DNA from: Methylocystis hirsuta
Lineage (GTDB): Bacteria > Pseudomonadota > Alphaproteobacteria > Rhizobiales > Beijerinckiaceae
Length of the DNA: 64,000 bases
NCBI RefSeq assembly: GCF_003722355.1
Contig: NZ_QWDD01000001.1
Coordinates: forward strand, 2,657,001-2,721,000
Direction: 5' to 3'
In this document: piece after piece, positions 1 through 8,688 of the stretch
How the letters are laid out: each line of letters begins with the position of its first letter
Numbering within the stretch: the stretch's first letter is position 1
Notes under the pieces: generated by a model
Databases searched by the model: none
What the model was told of the DNA's origin: nothing
What the model saw: only the letters and a program-made list of their open reading frames with translations
Made by a program: the position numbers and the translations under genes

Positions 1-194
1 CTCCCCTTCGCGCCGTTGATTATCGAATTTGGTCGCTAAATTCGCAAGACAGGACAGATCCGCGCGAAGGGCCGGCTGTTGCCCGAAAGACACAGCGTCT
101 CGGATTCGCGCCAAAATTTCTCACGTCAGACTCATGTCAGGCGCATCAGCTCCGCTTTGGCTATTTATTCTCCACCAGGCGAAGAACGGCGACG

Positions 195-635
195 ATGCGG
201 CAGATCGGAAATCCCGCGACAAAGACGAGCGAGAACGCTGATAGGCGTCTCGGACGCGTTCGCGCGGCTCTGTTCGGCTTTGTCGCATTTGTCATGACGC
301 TTCAGGCAGTTGTTCTCGCTTCGCCCTGGGCGCAAAGCGCTTCTCATGAAGAGATTGCCGCGGTCTCGATCGCGGCCGTCGTCGATTGTGCGCAAGATGA
401 CTCGCGCCTGCCGGCGAGCGACGGTCACGCGCATAAGTGCTCTTTGGCTGGCCTCTGTTGCTTGGCAGGTTGCGAGGCGCAGACGTTTGCTCTCCCGGGA
501 GCGGCATTTAGCCTCGCGCCCTGGAGCCGATTGGCGACCGACGCTGTTAAGCCGCACGATCCCGCACGCAGCCGACTCGCGCTTGCCGGTTGGGCGAGCG
601 CCTGGTCCTCGCGCGCCCCGCCGCAGACTGCCTGA
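195..635 (+). CDS. Small Cys/His-rich membrane protein upstream of TonB receptor (DUF2946-like)
   Basis: Predicted 146 aa. One hydrophobic segment lies at about residues 24-43, followed by a Cys/His-rich stretch (Cys65, His78, His80, Cys82, Cys88, Cys89, Cys93). The arrangement of one membrane anchor plus a short periplasmic segment with metal-type ligands recalls DUF2946 proteins, which often sit upstream of metal-related TonB receptors. It ends 79 bases before the TonB receptor on the same strand, so it is likely cotranscribed and may help metal sensing or delivery. The similarity is by pattern, not by clear sequence match. The start is uncertain because no strong ribosome binding site is visible. 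A second, more typical protein of this kind lies at 53638-54048, also before a TonB receptor. Confidence 0.55.
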   Translation: MRQIGNPATKTSENADRRLGRVRAALFGFVAFVMTLQAVVLASPWAQSASHEEIAAVSIAAVVDCAQDDSRLPASDGHAHKCSLAGLCCLAGCEAQTFALPGAAFSLAPWSRLATDAVKPHDPARSRLALAGWASAWSSRAPPQTA

Positions 636-714
636 TTCGCGACCCGCGCCCTAAGCTCACCTCTTTTTCTTCTCGTCTGCTCGAGCGCCGTGACAATCGC
701 TCTGGAGTTTCTCA

Positions 715-3078
715 ATGAACTCGTCCGTTCTACTGTGCGGCGTCGCCTCCGGCGCGCTGACCTTGCTCATCTCTTATGACGCCCGCGCCCAACAAGCGCT
801 GCCGACGATCGACGTTGGTGGAGCGCGTCGCGCGCCGACGACACGCGGCGCGGGAGAGCCCAATTCGACGCCGAGCGCGGCCGCCGCCGGCCAAGCGGCC
901 GCTTCTGAGCCGGGGGTTGCATCTCGCTTCCCAAGCGAGCCGAAGACGCCCGAGGAAGGCTATGTCGTGCGAAACGCCTCGACAGGCACAAAGGCGGATA
1001 TTCCGATCAGGGAGACGCCTGTCACGATCAATGTCGTTCCCAAGCAGGTCATGATCGACCAGAACGACACCAATATCCAAGAAGCTCTCGAAAATGTGCC
1101 CAGCGTTCATTCGAACAGCAACGAGCTGGAAGGCTACAATTTCACCATTCGCGGATTTAGAAGCCTTTACATCTATCGCAATAACCTCGCGATACCGGCT
1201 GGCGAGGGCAATCCAGGCGGGTTCGACACAGCCAACCTCGAGCGCATCGAGGTCTTGAAAGGTCCGGCCTCCGTTCTCTACGGGCGCGCGGAACCAGGAG
1301 GCCTGATAAATCTCATCACCAAGCAACCATTGGATCAGCCGCTCTTTCGCGTTGAACAGCAGATCGGCTCTTTCGATCATTATCGCACGCAGTGGGATAT
1401 TTCGCAGCCGGTGGCGCAAGTCCCCGGTCTCGCTTACCGCGTTTCCGGCGCTTACCAGACCAACGGTTCGTTCCGCGCCTTTCAGGGTGGCGAGCGCGTG
1501 CTCATCGCGCCGGTCGTCAGCTATCGACCGAGCGACTGGACGGAGTTTACCGTCGACACGCAATTTCTCGGTCAACATGCCCAAAGCGATACAGGCGTCC
1601 CGATTTTTGGCGCCCGTCCCGCGCCGATCCCGTTGAGCCGCTCCTTTCAGGAGCCAAACGACCCGCGCGACCGGGTCGACAGCTTCAACATTGGCTACAA
1701 ATTCAGACAAAACCTCAATGAAGATTGGAAGGTCACCAACCGTTTTAATTACGCGGCGACGCCATATTTTTCTAAGCCCAATGTCGTAGGCTTTTGCGCG
1801 GATCCGACATTCTGCGTTGACGCCGATGGCCGCACGCTGCAGCGCTACGTGCAATATCAGTTCCTGGACGGCAATGCCTTCTCAACGAATATCGATTTAG
1901 AAGGCAAATTTGTCGCGCTCGGCGGAAAGCATATTTTCCTGATGGGGCTCGATTATCTAAACGGCTATTACGACTATTATTTCAGTAATGGAGCCGGAAC
2001 CTTCCCCATCGATATGTACTCTCCGGTTTATGGAACCGTCCCGTCTTTTGCCTATTGGGATGCGAAGATCGGCACTGGTTTCAAGGGCCATTCGTCCGTC
2101 CTCACGCGGCAAAAGGGCTTCTATGTTCAGGACCATGTGACGTGGTTCGATACGCTGCATGTGATGCTCGGCGCGCGTTATGATGTTGGCGACGTGACGG
2201 TCGGAAGCGTGGATGGCGGCTTCGATCCCGTGACGGATGCGCCTCTCTACAATTCGAGCAAACAGTTGGCGATCGCTGATCGTCTCGCTTCGCCAACGCT
2301 GGTCGATACGGCTTGGAGCCCGCGTGCGGGCGTCGTCTACGATGTCTTGCCCGAGCTCAGTGTTTACGGGAGCTATTCGCAATCATTTGGCCTGAACAAC
2401 GGCATCTCCGCCGATGGGCAGCCGTTTCCGGCGCAGCGCGGCAAGCAATGGGAAGTTGGCCTAAAGTCGGAGCCCCTTCCGGGCCTATCGGCGACGCTCG
2501 CCTTCTATCAAATCACCAAGTCCGGCGTTCTGACCCGTGATTTTTCCTCGCCTAATCCAGCCGCCGTTTCGGCGGGAGGTTTGCAACGTAGCCGCGGAAT
2601 CGAGCTCGACGTTATGGGGCGGGTTTACGATCGCATCGCGATCATCGCCAATTATGCGTATATGGACGCGAAGGTGATTTCAGACTCCGCTAAGGATCCC
2701 CTGGATCCGTACGGCAGCGGCTTTCTGTATAATCACCTCGTCAATGCGCCGCGCCACGCGGGAAAAATATTCGCCACTTACGATTTCGGCGAAAATGGCC
2801 TTGGCTTACGCGCAGGCGTCGGCGTAACCGCCTCGACGCATGTGTGGGGCGATCTGCAAAATACTTTTCTGCTGCCCGGATGGGCGCGGCTCGACGGATT
2901 CGCCAGCTACGCGACGCTTGTCGAAGGCCATAAGGTCACCGCGCAGCTCAATCTCAAGAACATCAACAATGCGCAATATTTTACCGGCGTCGACAATTAC
3001 TTTAACGCGTCGGCGCGTTTCAACGCGCTGCCCGCCCCGCCTTTCACCGCGACAGGCCAGATCAGAGTGGAGTTCTAG
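715..3078 (+). CDS. TonB-dependent siderophore-type outer membrane receptor
   Basis: 787 aa. A signal peptide ends near ARA (residues 23-25) and is followed by a TonB-box-like segment LPTIDVGG (29-36). The plug domain spans about 90-215 and carries family hallmarks: the IRGF motif at 145-148, LERIEVLKGPASVLYG (175-190) and EPGGLINLITKQP (193-205). The rest is a 22-strand type beta barrel ending in the expected aromatic residue (RVEF). This is the FhuA/FpvA type that imports ferric siderophores with TonB energy; the ligand cannot be read from sequence. The PepSY gene begins 3 bases after its stop, so they form one operon. There is no N-terminal STN domain, so it probably does not signal to a FecI/FecR pair. 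Confidence 0.92.
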   Translation: MNSSVLLCGVASGALTLLISYDARAQQALPTIDVGGARRAPTTRGAGEPNSTPSAAAAGQAAASEPGVASRFPSEPKTPEEGYVVRNASTGTKADIPIRETPVTINVVPKQVMIDQNDTNIQEALENVPSVHSNSNELEGYNFTIRGFRSLYIYRNNLAIPAGEGNPGGFDTANLERIEVLKGPASVLYGRAEPGGLINLITKQPLDQPLFRVEQQIGSFDHYRTQWDISQPVAQVPGLAYRVSGAYQTNGSFRAFQGGERVLIAPVVSYRPSDWTEFTVDTQFLGQHAQSDTGVPIFGARPAPIPLSRSFQEPNDPRDRVDSFNIGYKFRQNLNEDWKVTNRFNYAATPYFSKPNVVGFCADPTFCVDADGRTLQRYVQYQFLDGNAFSTNIDLEGKFVALGGKHIFLMGLDYLNGYYDYYFSNGAGTFPIDMYSPVYGTVPSFAYWDAKIGTGFKGHSSVLTRQKGFYVQDHVTWFDTLHVMLGARYDVGDVTVGSVDGGFDPVTDAPLYNSSKQLAIADRLASPTLVDTAWSPRAGVVYDVLPELSVYGSYSQSFGLNNGISADGQPFPAQRGKQWEVGLKSEPLPGLSATLAFYQITKSGVLTRDFSSPNPAAVSAGGLQRSRGIELDVMGRVYDRIAIIANYAYMDAKVISDSAKDPLDPYGSGFLYNHLVNAPRHAGKIFATYDFGENGLGLRAGVGVTASTHVWGDLQNTFLLPGWARLDGFASYATLVEGHKVTAQLNLKNINNAQYFTGVDNYFNASARFNALPAPPFTATGQIRVEF

Positions 3079-3080
3079 CG

Positions 3081-4298
3081 ATGCCGCGCGCGCTGTTCGT
3101 ATGGCTGCATCGCTGGGCGGGACTGGCGATGGCGGGCTTTTTGATCGTGGTCGGGCTGACGGGAAGCCTGCTCGCCTTCTGGCTTGAGATCAATCAATGG
3201 CTCACGCCCGAGCTCTATCCCGGCCCCCGCGCCGGGATAGAGCTTGACGCAGCAGCCCTCGCAAGGCGTGCTGAAACCTTGGTGCCGGGCGCGCAACCGC
3301 GCACCGTGTATCTCGGCTACCCTGGTTCCGCTCAGATCGGCATGGAGGCGCGCGATGGCGCGCCGCTGCTCGACTTCGAATACATCCATCTCGATCCGAT
3401 CGATGGCCGTGAACTCGGGCGCGTCACATGGCATGGGCTGCCCAGACGCAAGAACGACATCATGCCCTTCGTCTACGGCCTGCACATGTATCTCGCGATG
3501 AGCGGCATCGGCGAGTGGATTCTCGGCGCGGTGGCGCTCATCTGGACGATCGACTGCTTCGTCGGCTTCTATCTGACGTTGCCCGCGCCGAGCGAACGCT
3601 CACGCAAAGGGTTCTTCGCGCGCTGGACGCCGTCATGGCAGGTGAAGCTCAGAAGCTCCTTCTATCGCGCCAACTTCGATCTGCATCGCGCGAGCGGCCT
3701 GTGGCTCTGGGCGATGCTCCTCGTCTACGCCTGGTCGAGCGTGTTTTTCACGCTGCCGAATTTCTATACGCGCGCAACGCAGCTCGTTCTCGATTACGAG
3801 CCGCCGGTCTGGGCGCAGGCGGGAACGCCGCAGACCGACGCGCGTCCGCCCATGGAATGGGAGGCGGCGCAGGCGACCGGCGAGCGGCTGATGGCCGATA
3901 TGGCGCGCGAGCACGACTTTGCGATCGAACGACCGCTGGCGCTCTACAATCTGCGCGAAAAGGGCCTTTACGAATATCGCGTGCGCTCGTCGCGCGACAT
4001 TGGCGACAAGGCGGGCTCGACCTCGATCCTGTTCGATTCGCGCTCAGGCGAACTGAAGACCCTCAGCCTGCCGACCGGCCATCGCAGCGGAACGACGCTG
4101 ACCACCTGGCTCGTCGAGCTGCACACGGCCAATCTCTTCGGTCTTCCCTACCGCATCTTCGTCTGCGCGCTGGGGCTCGTCGTGGCGATGCTCTCCGTCA
4201 CCGGCGTTTACATCTGGTGGAAGAAGCGTTCGGCGCGGCTGGCGCATGTGCGGCGGACGGAGCCGCGGCCGGCGCCGGCGGAGCGAACGCCCGCGTAA
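3081..4298 (+). CDS. PepSY-associated membrane protein (iron-uptake type)
   Basis: 405 aa inner membrane protein of the PepSY-TM family. The first membrane helix carries the family signature HRWAGL near residue 11. Further helices lie at about 138-165, 200-222 and 345-378, and two periplasmic PepSY-like segments lie between them. Related proteins (PiuB/FsrB type) accompany siderophore receptors, where they are thought to help reduce or release iron from the siderophore in the periplasm. It starts 3 bases after the stop of the first TonB receptor and is followed by a small gene and a second receptor, so a role in the same iron pathway is a reasonable inference. Confidence 0.88.
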   Translation: MPRALFVWLHRWAGLAMAGFLIVVGLTGSLLAFWLEINQWLTPELYPGPRAGIELDAAALARRAETLVPGAQPRTVYLGYPGSAQIGMEARDGAPLLDFEYIHLDPIDGRELGRVTWHGLPRRKNDIMPFVYGLHMYLAMSGIGEWILGAVALIWTIDCFVGFYLTLPAPSERSRKGFFARWTPSWQVKLRSSFYRANFDLHRASGLWLWAMLLVYAWSSVFFTLPNFYTRATQLVLDYEPPVWAQAGTPQTDARPPMEWEAAQATGERLMADMAREHDFAIERPLALYNLREKGLYEYRVRSSRDIGDKAGSTSILFDSRSGELKTLSLPTGHRSGTTLTTWLVELHTANLFGLPYRIFVCALGLVVAMLSVTGVYIWWKKRSARLAHVRRTEPRPAPAERTPA

Positions 4299-4338
4299 TT
4301 TTGATGCGGATGCTTTGTTGATTGAGGCGGAGCGACAA

Positions 4339-4659
4339 ATGGATTTCGATCAGGTCAAACGCGGTCATTTCATCCATCACCTGCGCCGCGCGCTGCCGCT
4401 TTCGGCCCATGCCCGGCCGGCGCTTATCGCATTTCTGCGCGAACGCCGCATCGTCACGCGCGGCGCGATGCGACTCGTCATTCTCGATATTTTCGACGCC
4501 GGCGACGCGAGCGGCGTCATGTGCCGCTTTGCCATCGCCGAGGATAGCGAGGCCTCGAGCTTCATCGCGCCGCTGGCGCAAGTCGCGCTCGAGCGCAGAC
4601 ATTCCGCCCGCTTGCGCGCCAGGCGCCGGGGACAGCCGCCGCCGCCTGGCGCGGCATGA
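4339..4659 (+). CDS. Small protein of unknown function in the TonB/PepSY operon
   Basis: 106 aa from the ATG at 4339, which has GGAG six bases upstream; a TTG at 4318 in the same frame is an alternative start. The protein is probably cytoplasmic: an alpha/beta-looking N-terminal half (with RGHFIHHLRRALPL) and an Arg/Pro-rich tail. I do not recognise the family. Its stop overlaps the start of the next TonB receptor (ATGA at 4656-4659), which supports translation and operon membership. Its position between two iron receptors suggests an accessory uptake role, but nothing in the sequence shows one. Confidence 0.6.
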   Translation: MDFDQVKRGHFIHHLRRALPLSAHARPALIAFLRERRIVTRGAMRLVILDIFDAGDASGVMCRFAIAEDSEASSFIAPLAQVALERRHSARLRARRRGQPPPPGAA

Positions 4660-6746
4660 GGGCGACGCTCGTCGCTTTGCTTTGTATATGCGTCGGCGCC
4701 GCGCAGGCGCGCGCCGAGGAGCCGCGGGAGGACGAAGGCAAGGAGACACTGCAAAGCGAGGGCAAAAGGCGCGGCAAAGAGAAGAGCGGCGCCAAAGAGC
4801 AGAACAAGGAGCAGAACAAGGAGCGCAGCCAAGTCGAGCGGCGCGCCGACGCGCCCAATGCGCAGACGCTCGGGCGCGACCAGAGCGGCGTCTATGTCAA
4901 CGCGCCGGCGACCAACTCCGCCTTTTCGCCCGAATTCGTCATGCGCGGCTTTCCCGCCGGGGTGACGCTGTTCGACGGCGCTTCGCATGGCTTCACCGCC
5001 CAAAACGTCGATCTCTCCACCGTCGATCATGTCGAATTCTACAAGGGGCCAAGCGCCATGCTGTTCGGCAAGGCGCTCGGGGGCTACGGCGGCGCCGCCG
5101 ATTACATCCGCAAGGGGCCGACGCAGGAGACCTTCGCCCGCGCCGTCGCCACCAAGGCGAGTTTCGACGTCACGAGGTTCACCGCCGATATCAACGCGCC
5201 GCTCAATGACGACAAGAGCCTCTTGTTTCGCACGACCGGCTCGACCCAGAGCCTCGGGAGCTTCGTCGATTTCACGCGCACCCGCAGCTTCGATATCGCG
5301 CCGATGCTCGCTTTCACCGCCGACAATGGCGACCGCGTCAGCCTGCGCGCCGAGCACAATGGCGCAAGGCTCGTCTGGCGCGACGGCCTGCCCGCCGATC
5401 CGGTGTTTCAGCATGTCCCCAAGGAGTTCTACGCCGGACTTCCGGCAAATGAACATGAAACCCCCTTCTTCGACGATCTCACCTTGCGCTATGAGCACGC
5501 CTTCAACAAGGACTGGAAGATCGCCGCGGTCGTCGACTATTTCCTCTATGCCGACCGCTGGGGCTGGTTCACCGGCTGGGGCTATGACGGATTCCAATCC
5601 GTCGTCTTCGGCAGTCCGGTCCGCGCCCGCACCGCCAATCGCAGCTTCGATGCGCAGTTGCGCCTCAATGGCCGCTTCGACACGGGCTTTCTCTCCCACA
5701 CCGTCTTTCTCGGCCTCGAACATTGGGACTTCTATTTCGGCTACAACAATGACGTCGCACGCTATGAGGCGACGCCGCTCAATATCTTCGCGCCCGTCTA
5801 TTCGCCGGGCGTCAGTTACGCCGGGGCGTTCTGGTCGAATGGCGTCGCGCGCGCCATCAGCCGCTCGGCCTATGGCCAGGACCTCATCGATCTCAACGAG
5901 AACTGGCGCATTCTTGTCGGCGGGCGCTACGATCTTCTTTCGCAGCGCGAACGCGTCTTTGATCCCTTCGGCGCACTGACCGGCGAGCCGACATCGAGCC
6001 TGAGCAAGGGCTTCAAAGGCTATTTTTCCCCACGCGCCGGCATTCTCTATCGGCCGAACGAGGAGACGCAGTTCTTCGCCGCTTACGGCAAGTCGCTGAT
6101 CCCCAACACCGGCGTGCGCATCCAAAGCGGCGAAGCGCCGCCGCCGCAGCAGGACAGCCAATATGAGTTGGGTTTGCGACGCGAGTTCCTGGACCGCAAG
6201 ATGAGTTTCGAGGTTGGGCTTTTCGACGTCACCCGCGATAATGTCGCGATTCCCAATCCGGCCAATCCGAGCGGCTTCTATTCGGTCGTCACCGGTCAGC
6301 AGCACAGTCACGGGATCGAAGTTAATCTCGGCGGCGAGATCCTGCCGAACCTCAAGATCAACGCCGTCGCCACCTTTCTGCACGCGCTCGTCTCCAAGGA
6401 CGACAACATCCCCTCGCAGCAGGGCAGCGATCTCTTAGGCGCGCCAAGGCGCGTCTACAGTTTCTCCGCCAATTACGCATTCGACTCGGGCGACCTCAAG
6501 GGTCTCGAACTTGGCGCAAGCTACTACTACGCCAGCCGCCTCGATGCGACGCTGCCCAATACCTATGGCTTCACTCTTGCGCCGCAGCAGATGCTCGGCG
6601 CCTCGCTCGGCTACACCCTCAACGACAATCTCAAGCTCGAAATCGATGCAGCAAATCTAACAAACCAGTCCAACTGGACTTCAAACGGCGCGCTCTACCA
6701 TGGCGAGCCGCGGACCGTCTCAGCGAGCCTCTCGTACAAATACTAA
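4656..6746 (+). CDS. TonB-dependent outer membrane receptor (siderophore type), second copy
   Basis: 696 aa. The signal peptide ends at AQARA (16-20) and is followed by an unusual charged linker rich in Lys, Glu and Gln (about 21-65) with a short KEQN repeat. The plug starts near residue 70, with FVMRGF (94-99) and VEFYKGPSAMLFGK (126-139). The barrel ends in an aromatic residue (SYKY). It is clearly different from the receptor at 715-3078, so the operon can probably take up two ligands. No obvious TonB box is visible near the mature N-terminus; the charged linker takes its place. The start overlaps the preceding small gene by four bases. Confidence 0.9.
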   Translation: MRATLVALLCICVGAAQARAEEPREDEGKETLQSEGKRRGKEKSGAKEQNKEQNKERSQVERRADAPNAQTLGRDQSGVYVNAPATNSAFSPEFVMRGFPAGVTLFDGASHGFTAQNVDLSTVDHVEFYKGPSAMLFGKALGGYGGAADYIRKGPTQETFARAVATKASFDVTRFTADINAPLNDDKSLLFRTTGSTQSLGSFVDFTRTRSFDIAPMLAFTADNGDRVSLRAEHNGARLVWRDGLPADPVFQHVPKEFYAGLPANEHETPFFDDLTLRYEHAFNKDWKIAAVVDYFLYADRWGWFTGWGYDGFQSVVFGSPVRARTANRSFDAQLRLNGRFDTGFLSHTVFLGLEHWDFYFGYNNDVARYEATPLNIFAPVYSPGVSYAGAFWSNGVARAISRSAYGQDLIDLNENWRILVGGRYDLLSQRERVFDPFGALTGEPTSSLSKGFKGYFSPRAGILYRPNEETQFFAAYGKSLIPNTGVRIQSGEAPPPQQDSQYELGLRREFLDRKMSFEVGLFDVTRDNVAIPNPANPSGFYSVVTGQQHSHGIEVNLGGEILPNLKINAVATFLHALVSKDDNIPSQQGSDLLGAPRRVYSFSANYAFDSGDLKGLELGASYYYASRLDATLPNTYGFTLAPQQMLGASLGYTLNDNLKLEIDAANLTNQSNWTSNGALYHGEPRTVSASLSYKY

Positions 6747-6901
6747 TGGCTTTCGACGTTCGCGCATGGCGACGAGCAAGCGCCGTTAGGCAGCTGACAG
6801 ATCTTCTCCCTCCTGCTCCGGTTTGGCGTGTCGGCGGCCCGGCGCTGACCGCGCCGCGCGTCGTGAGCGGGCCGACGCTTCTGACACGGATGCGCCTTTA
6901 A

Positions 6902-7291
6902 GAGGCCATCGAGAACGGCGTCGCCGATCTTTCCGGTCCGTGGCTCAAGGAGCGCTTTGTCGAGCTAACGGCGTTCCGGGATCAATCGCGCGGCGACGCG
7001 GAGCGCGCGGCGGCGGAAATGGAGAAAGCTGGCCCGACGCTCACGCCGCAGGCGCTCGCCACATTCGCCCGGCAGGCGCGCAAGCGGATGCGCGGCGCCA
7101 AGGGCGGCTATCGCCGCGACCATCTGCGCGCCCTCGCCCAGAGAGTCGAAGTCGGCGAGCGGGAAGTCCGCATCATCGGCCGCAAGAGCGCCTTGCTCCG
7201 CACCCTCGTCGCCGCATCAGGCGGGAAATCGGGAATTGGCGCTCCCAGTTTTGTGCAGAAGTGGTGCGCCCGAGAGGATTCGAACCTCTGA
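6902..7291 (+). pseudogene. Remnant of serine recombinase (C-terminal part)
   Basis: Reading frame 2 encodes the recognisable C-terminal tail of large serine recombinases: [19 protein letters not shown], then YRRDHLRALAQRVEV and near the end APSFVQKW. An in-frame TAA at 6899-6901 directly precedes it, and neither the catalytic Ser domain nor the zinc ribbon is found upstream, so this is a decayed fragment. The Trp codon of the final QKW coincides with the encoded CCA end of tRNA-Arg on the opposite strand, and the frame then runs into the tRNA before stopping at 7289-7291. This looks like the scar of an old integrated element. Confidence 0.75.
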
Positions 7292-7338
7292 CCTCTGCCT
7301 TCGGAGGGCAACGCTCTATCCAGCTGAGCTACGGGCGC
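7262..7338 (-). tRNA. tRNA-Arg (anticodon CCG)
   Basis: On the minus strand a complete cloverleaf can be folded: acceptor GCGCCCG pairing with CGGGCGC, D stem GCTC/GAGC, anticodon stem TTGCC/GGCAG with loop CTCCGAA (anticodon CCG, reading CGG), a five-base variable loop, and T stem AGAGG/CCTCT with loop TTCGAAT. The discriminator base is A and CCA is encoded (7262-7264 on the complement). The 3' end abuts the recombinase remnant. Confidence 0.97.
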
Positions 7339-7469
7339 AGGCGCGCTGCTTTTCTACAGTAAGCGCGCCTGCGCCGCAACGGCGGCGTCTGCCCCGAGAC
7401 GACGTTCCGGCGCCATGCTAAGGCGAAGACCTGAATCTTGAGGCAAGACCTGAATTTTGAGAGACTGTC

Positions 7470-8585
7470 TTGGCATTACTCGATCAATGGCTCGAGCGAC
7501 TGCGCAACGCGCGCGACGAGCTTGTCGCCAATCCGCGATTCCAGCGCTGGGCGTTGAAAAATCCCGTCACGCGGCCCTTGGCGCGGCGCGGCGCGCGCGC
7601 CGGCCTCGATCTCGCCGCCGGCTTCGTCTACTCCCAGGTTCTCGTCGCCTGCGCCCAACTGAAGCTCTTCGACGTTTTGCGCGACGGTCCGTTGAGCCTC
7701 GACGCGCTCGCGACCGAACTCGCGCTTTCTGAGCCCGCAGCGCGGCGCCTGCTCGAGGCGGCCGCTTCGCTGGGCCTTGCCGAGCGACGCGGCGCGAAAT
7801 ACGGGCTCGGATTGCTCGGCGCCGCCTTCGCCGGCAATCGCGCGGCGCTCGCCATCGTCGAACACCAGCCGCTGCTTTACGCAGATCTCGCCGATCCCGT
7901 GGCGCTGCTGCGCCAGGAAAAGCGCGGGCGGCTCGCCGATTATTGGCCCTATTCGGATGGGGTTGCGCCCGAGGCGTTGTCGGCGCAGCAAGTCGGCCCG
8001 TACAGCGCCTTCATGGCGTCGACGCAGCCGATGGTCGCGCAGGAAGCGCTCGACGCTTATGATATTTCGCGTCATCGGCACCTCTTGGACATCGGCGGCG
8101 GCGAAGGCGTGTTTCTTGCCGCCGCCGGCGCCCGTGCGCCGCATTTGCAGCTCGCTCTCTTCGATCTTCCCGCCGTGGCGGCGCGCGCCAAAGAGCGGCT
8201 CGAAGAGTCCGGCCTGCTCTCGCGCGCCGACATTCATGGCGGCGACTTCCTCAATGACCCTCTTCCGGAGGGCGCCGACGTCGCGACGCTCATCCGCATC
8301 GTGCATGACCACGACGACGCTTCGGCGCTGAAGCTCCTGCGCAATGTGCGCAAGGCGCTCGCGCCCGGCGCGACGCTGCTGATCATCGAAGGCATGTCCG
8401 GGATCAAAGGCGCCGAGCCGCTCGACGCCTATTACGGCTTCTACACGCTGGCCATGGGCCGCGGCGCGCCGCGCCGCGTCGAAGAAATCGAGGCGCTGCT
8501 GCGCGAAGCAGGCTTTGGGAAATTCCGACTCCTGCGCAATGCGTTGCCGGCGCTTGCGAGCATTCTGGCGGCGAAGGCGGTGTAA
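7470..8585 (+). CDS. SAM-dependent O-methyltransferase, CrtF/hydroxyneurosporene type
   Basis: 371 aa from a TTG start at 7470. The N-terminal part is a winged-helix dimerisation domain with CAQLKLFDVLRDGPLSL (about 56-72). The C-terminal Rossmann domain holds the SAM motif HLLDIGGGEGVFL (about 204-216) and the acidic pair plus HDHDD region (about 278). This two-domain layout fits the plant-like O-methyltransferase family (PF00891), which in phototrophic bacteria includes CrtF of spheroidene synthesis. No carotenoid gene lies nearby, so the substrate is open. The gene stands alone, between tRNA-Arg and an intergenic repeat. Confidence 0.8.
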   Translation: MALLDQWLERLRNARDELVANPRFQRWALKNPVTRPLARRGARAGLDLAAGFVYSQVLVACAQLKLFDVLRDGPLSLDALATELALSEPAARRLLEAAASLGLAERRGAKYGLGLLGAAFAGNRAALAIVEHQPLLYADLADPVALLRQEKRGRLADYWPYSDGVAPEALSAQQVGPYSAFMASTQPMVAQEALDAYDISRHRHLLDIGGGEGVFLAAAGARAPHLQLALFDLPAVAARAKERLEESGLLSRADIHGGDFLNDPLPEGADVATLIRIVHDHDDASALKLLRNVRKALAPGATLLIIEGMSGIKGAEPLDAYYGFYTLAMGRGAPRRVEEIEALLREAGFGKFRLLRNALPALASILAAKAV

Positions 8586-8592
8586 AGCCGCT

Positions 8593-8684
8593 CGTCATTA
8601 CGACCGCGAGCGCAGCGACGCGGGAAGCGATCCAGACTCGAATGCACGAATTGTGGATTGCTTCGCCTTCGGCTTGCAATGACG
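8593..8684. repeat. Imperfect palindromic intergenic repeat (REP/BIME-like)
   Basis: This 92-base spacer element begins CGTCATTACGACCGCGAGCG and ends CTTGCAATGACG; its two halves are roughly inverted (CGTCATT...AATGACG; GAAGCGATCCAGA...TGGATTGCTTC). Elements of this kind, with CGTCATTGCGAG and TGGATTGCTTCG cores, are scattered between genes in many Hyphomicrobiales. It lies between two genes facing each other and may fold as a transcript end. The full repeat family cannot be counted within one window. Confidence 0.7.
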
Positions 8685-8688
8685 CCCC

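Noticed and set aside
195..3078. A methanobactin uptake operon (MbnT type)
   Set aside because: No MbnA precursor, MbnB/C or MbnI/R gene is nearby and the receptor is of ferric siderophore type.
4377..6383. A 668-codon open frame on the minus strand, antisense to the second TonB receptor
   Set aside because: It has no domain or start signal; long antisense frames are common in GC-rich genes, and the plus strand encodes a clear receptor.
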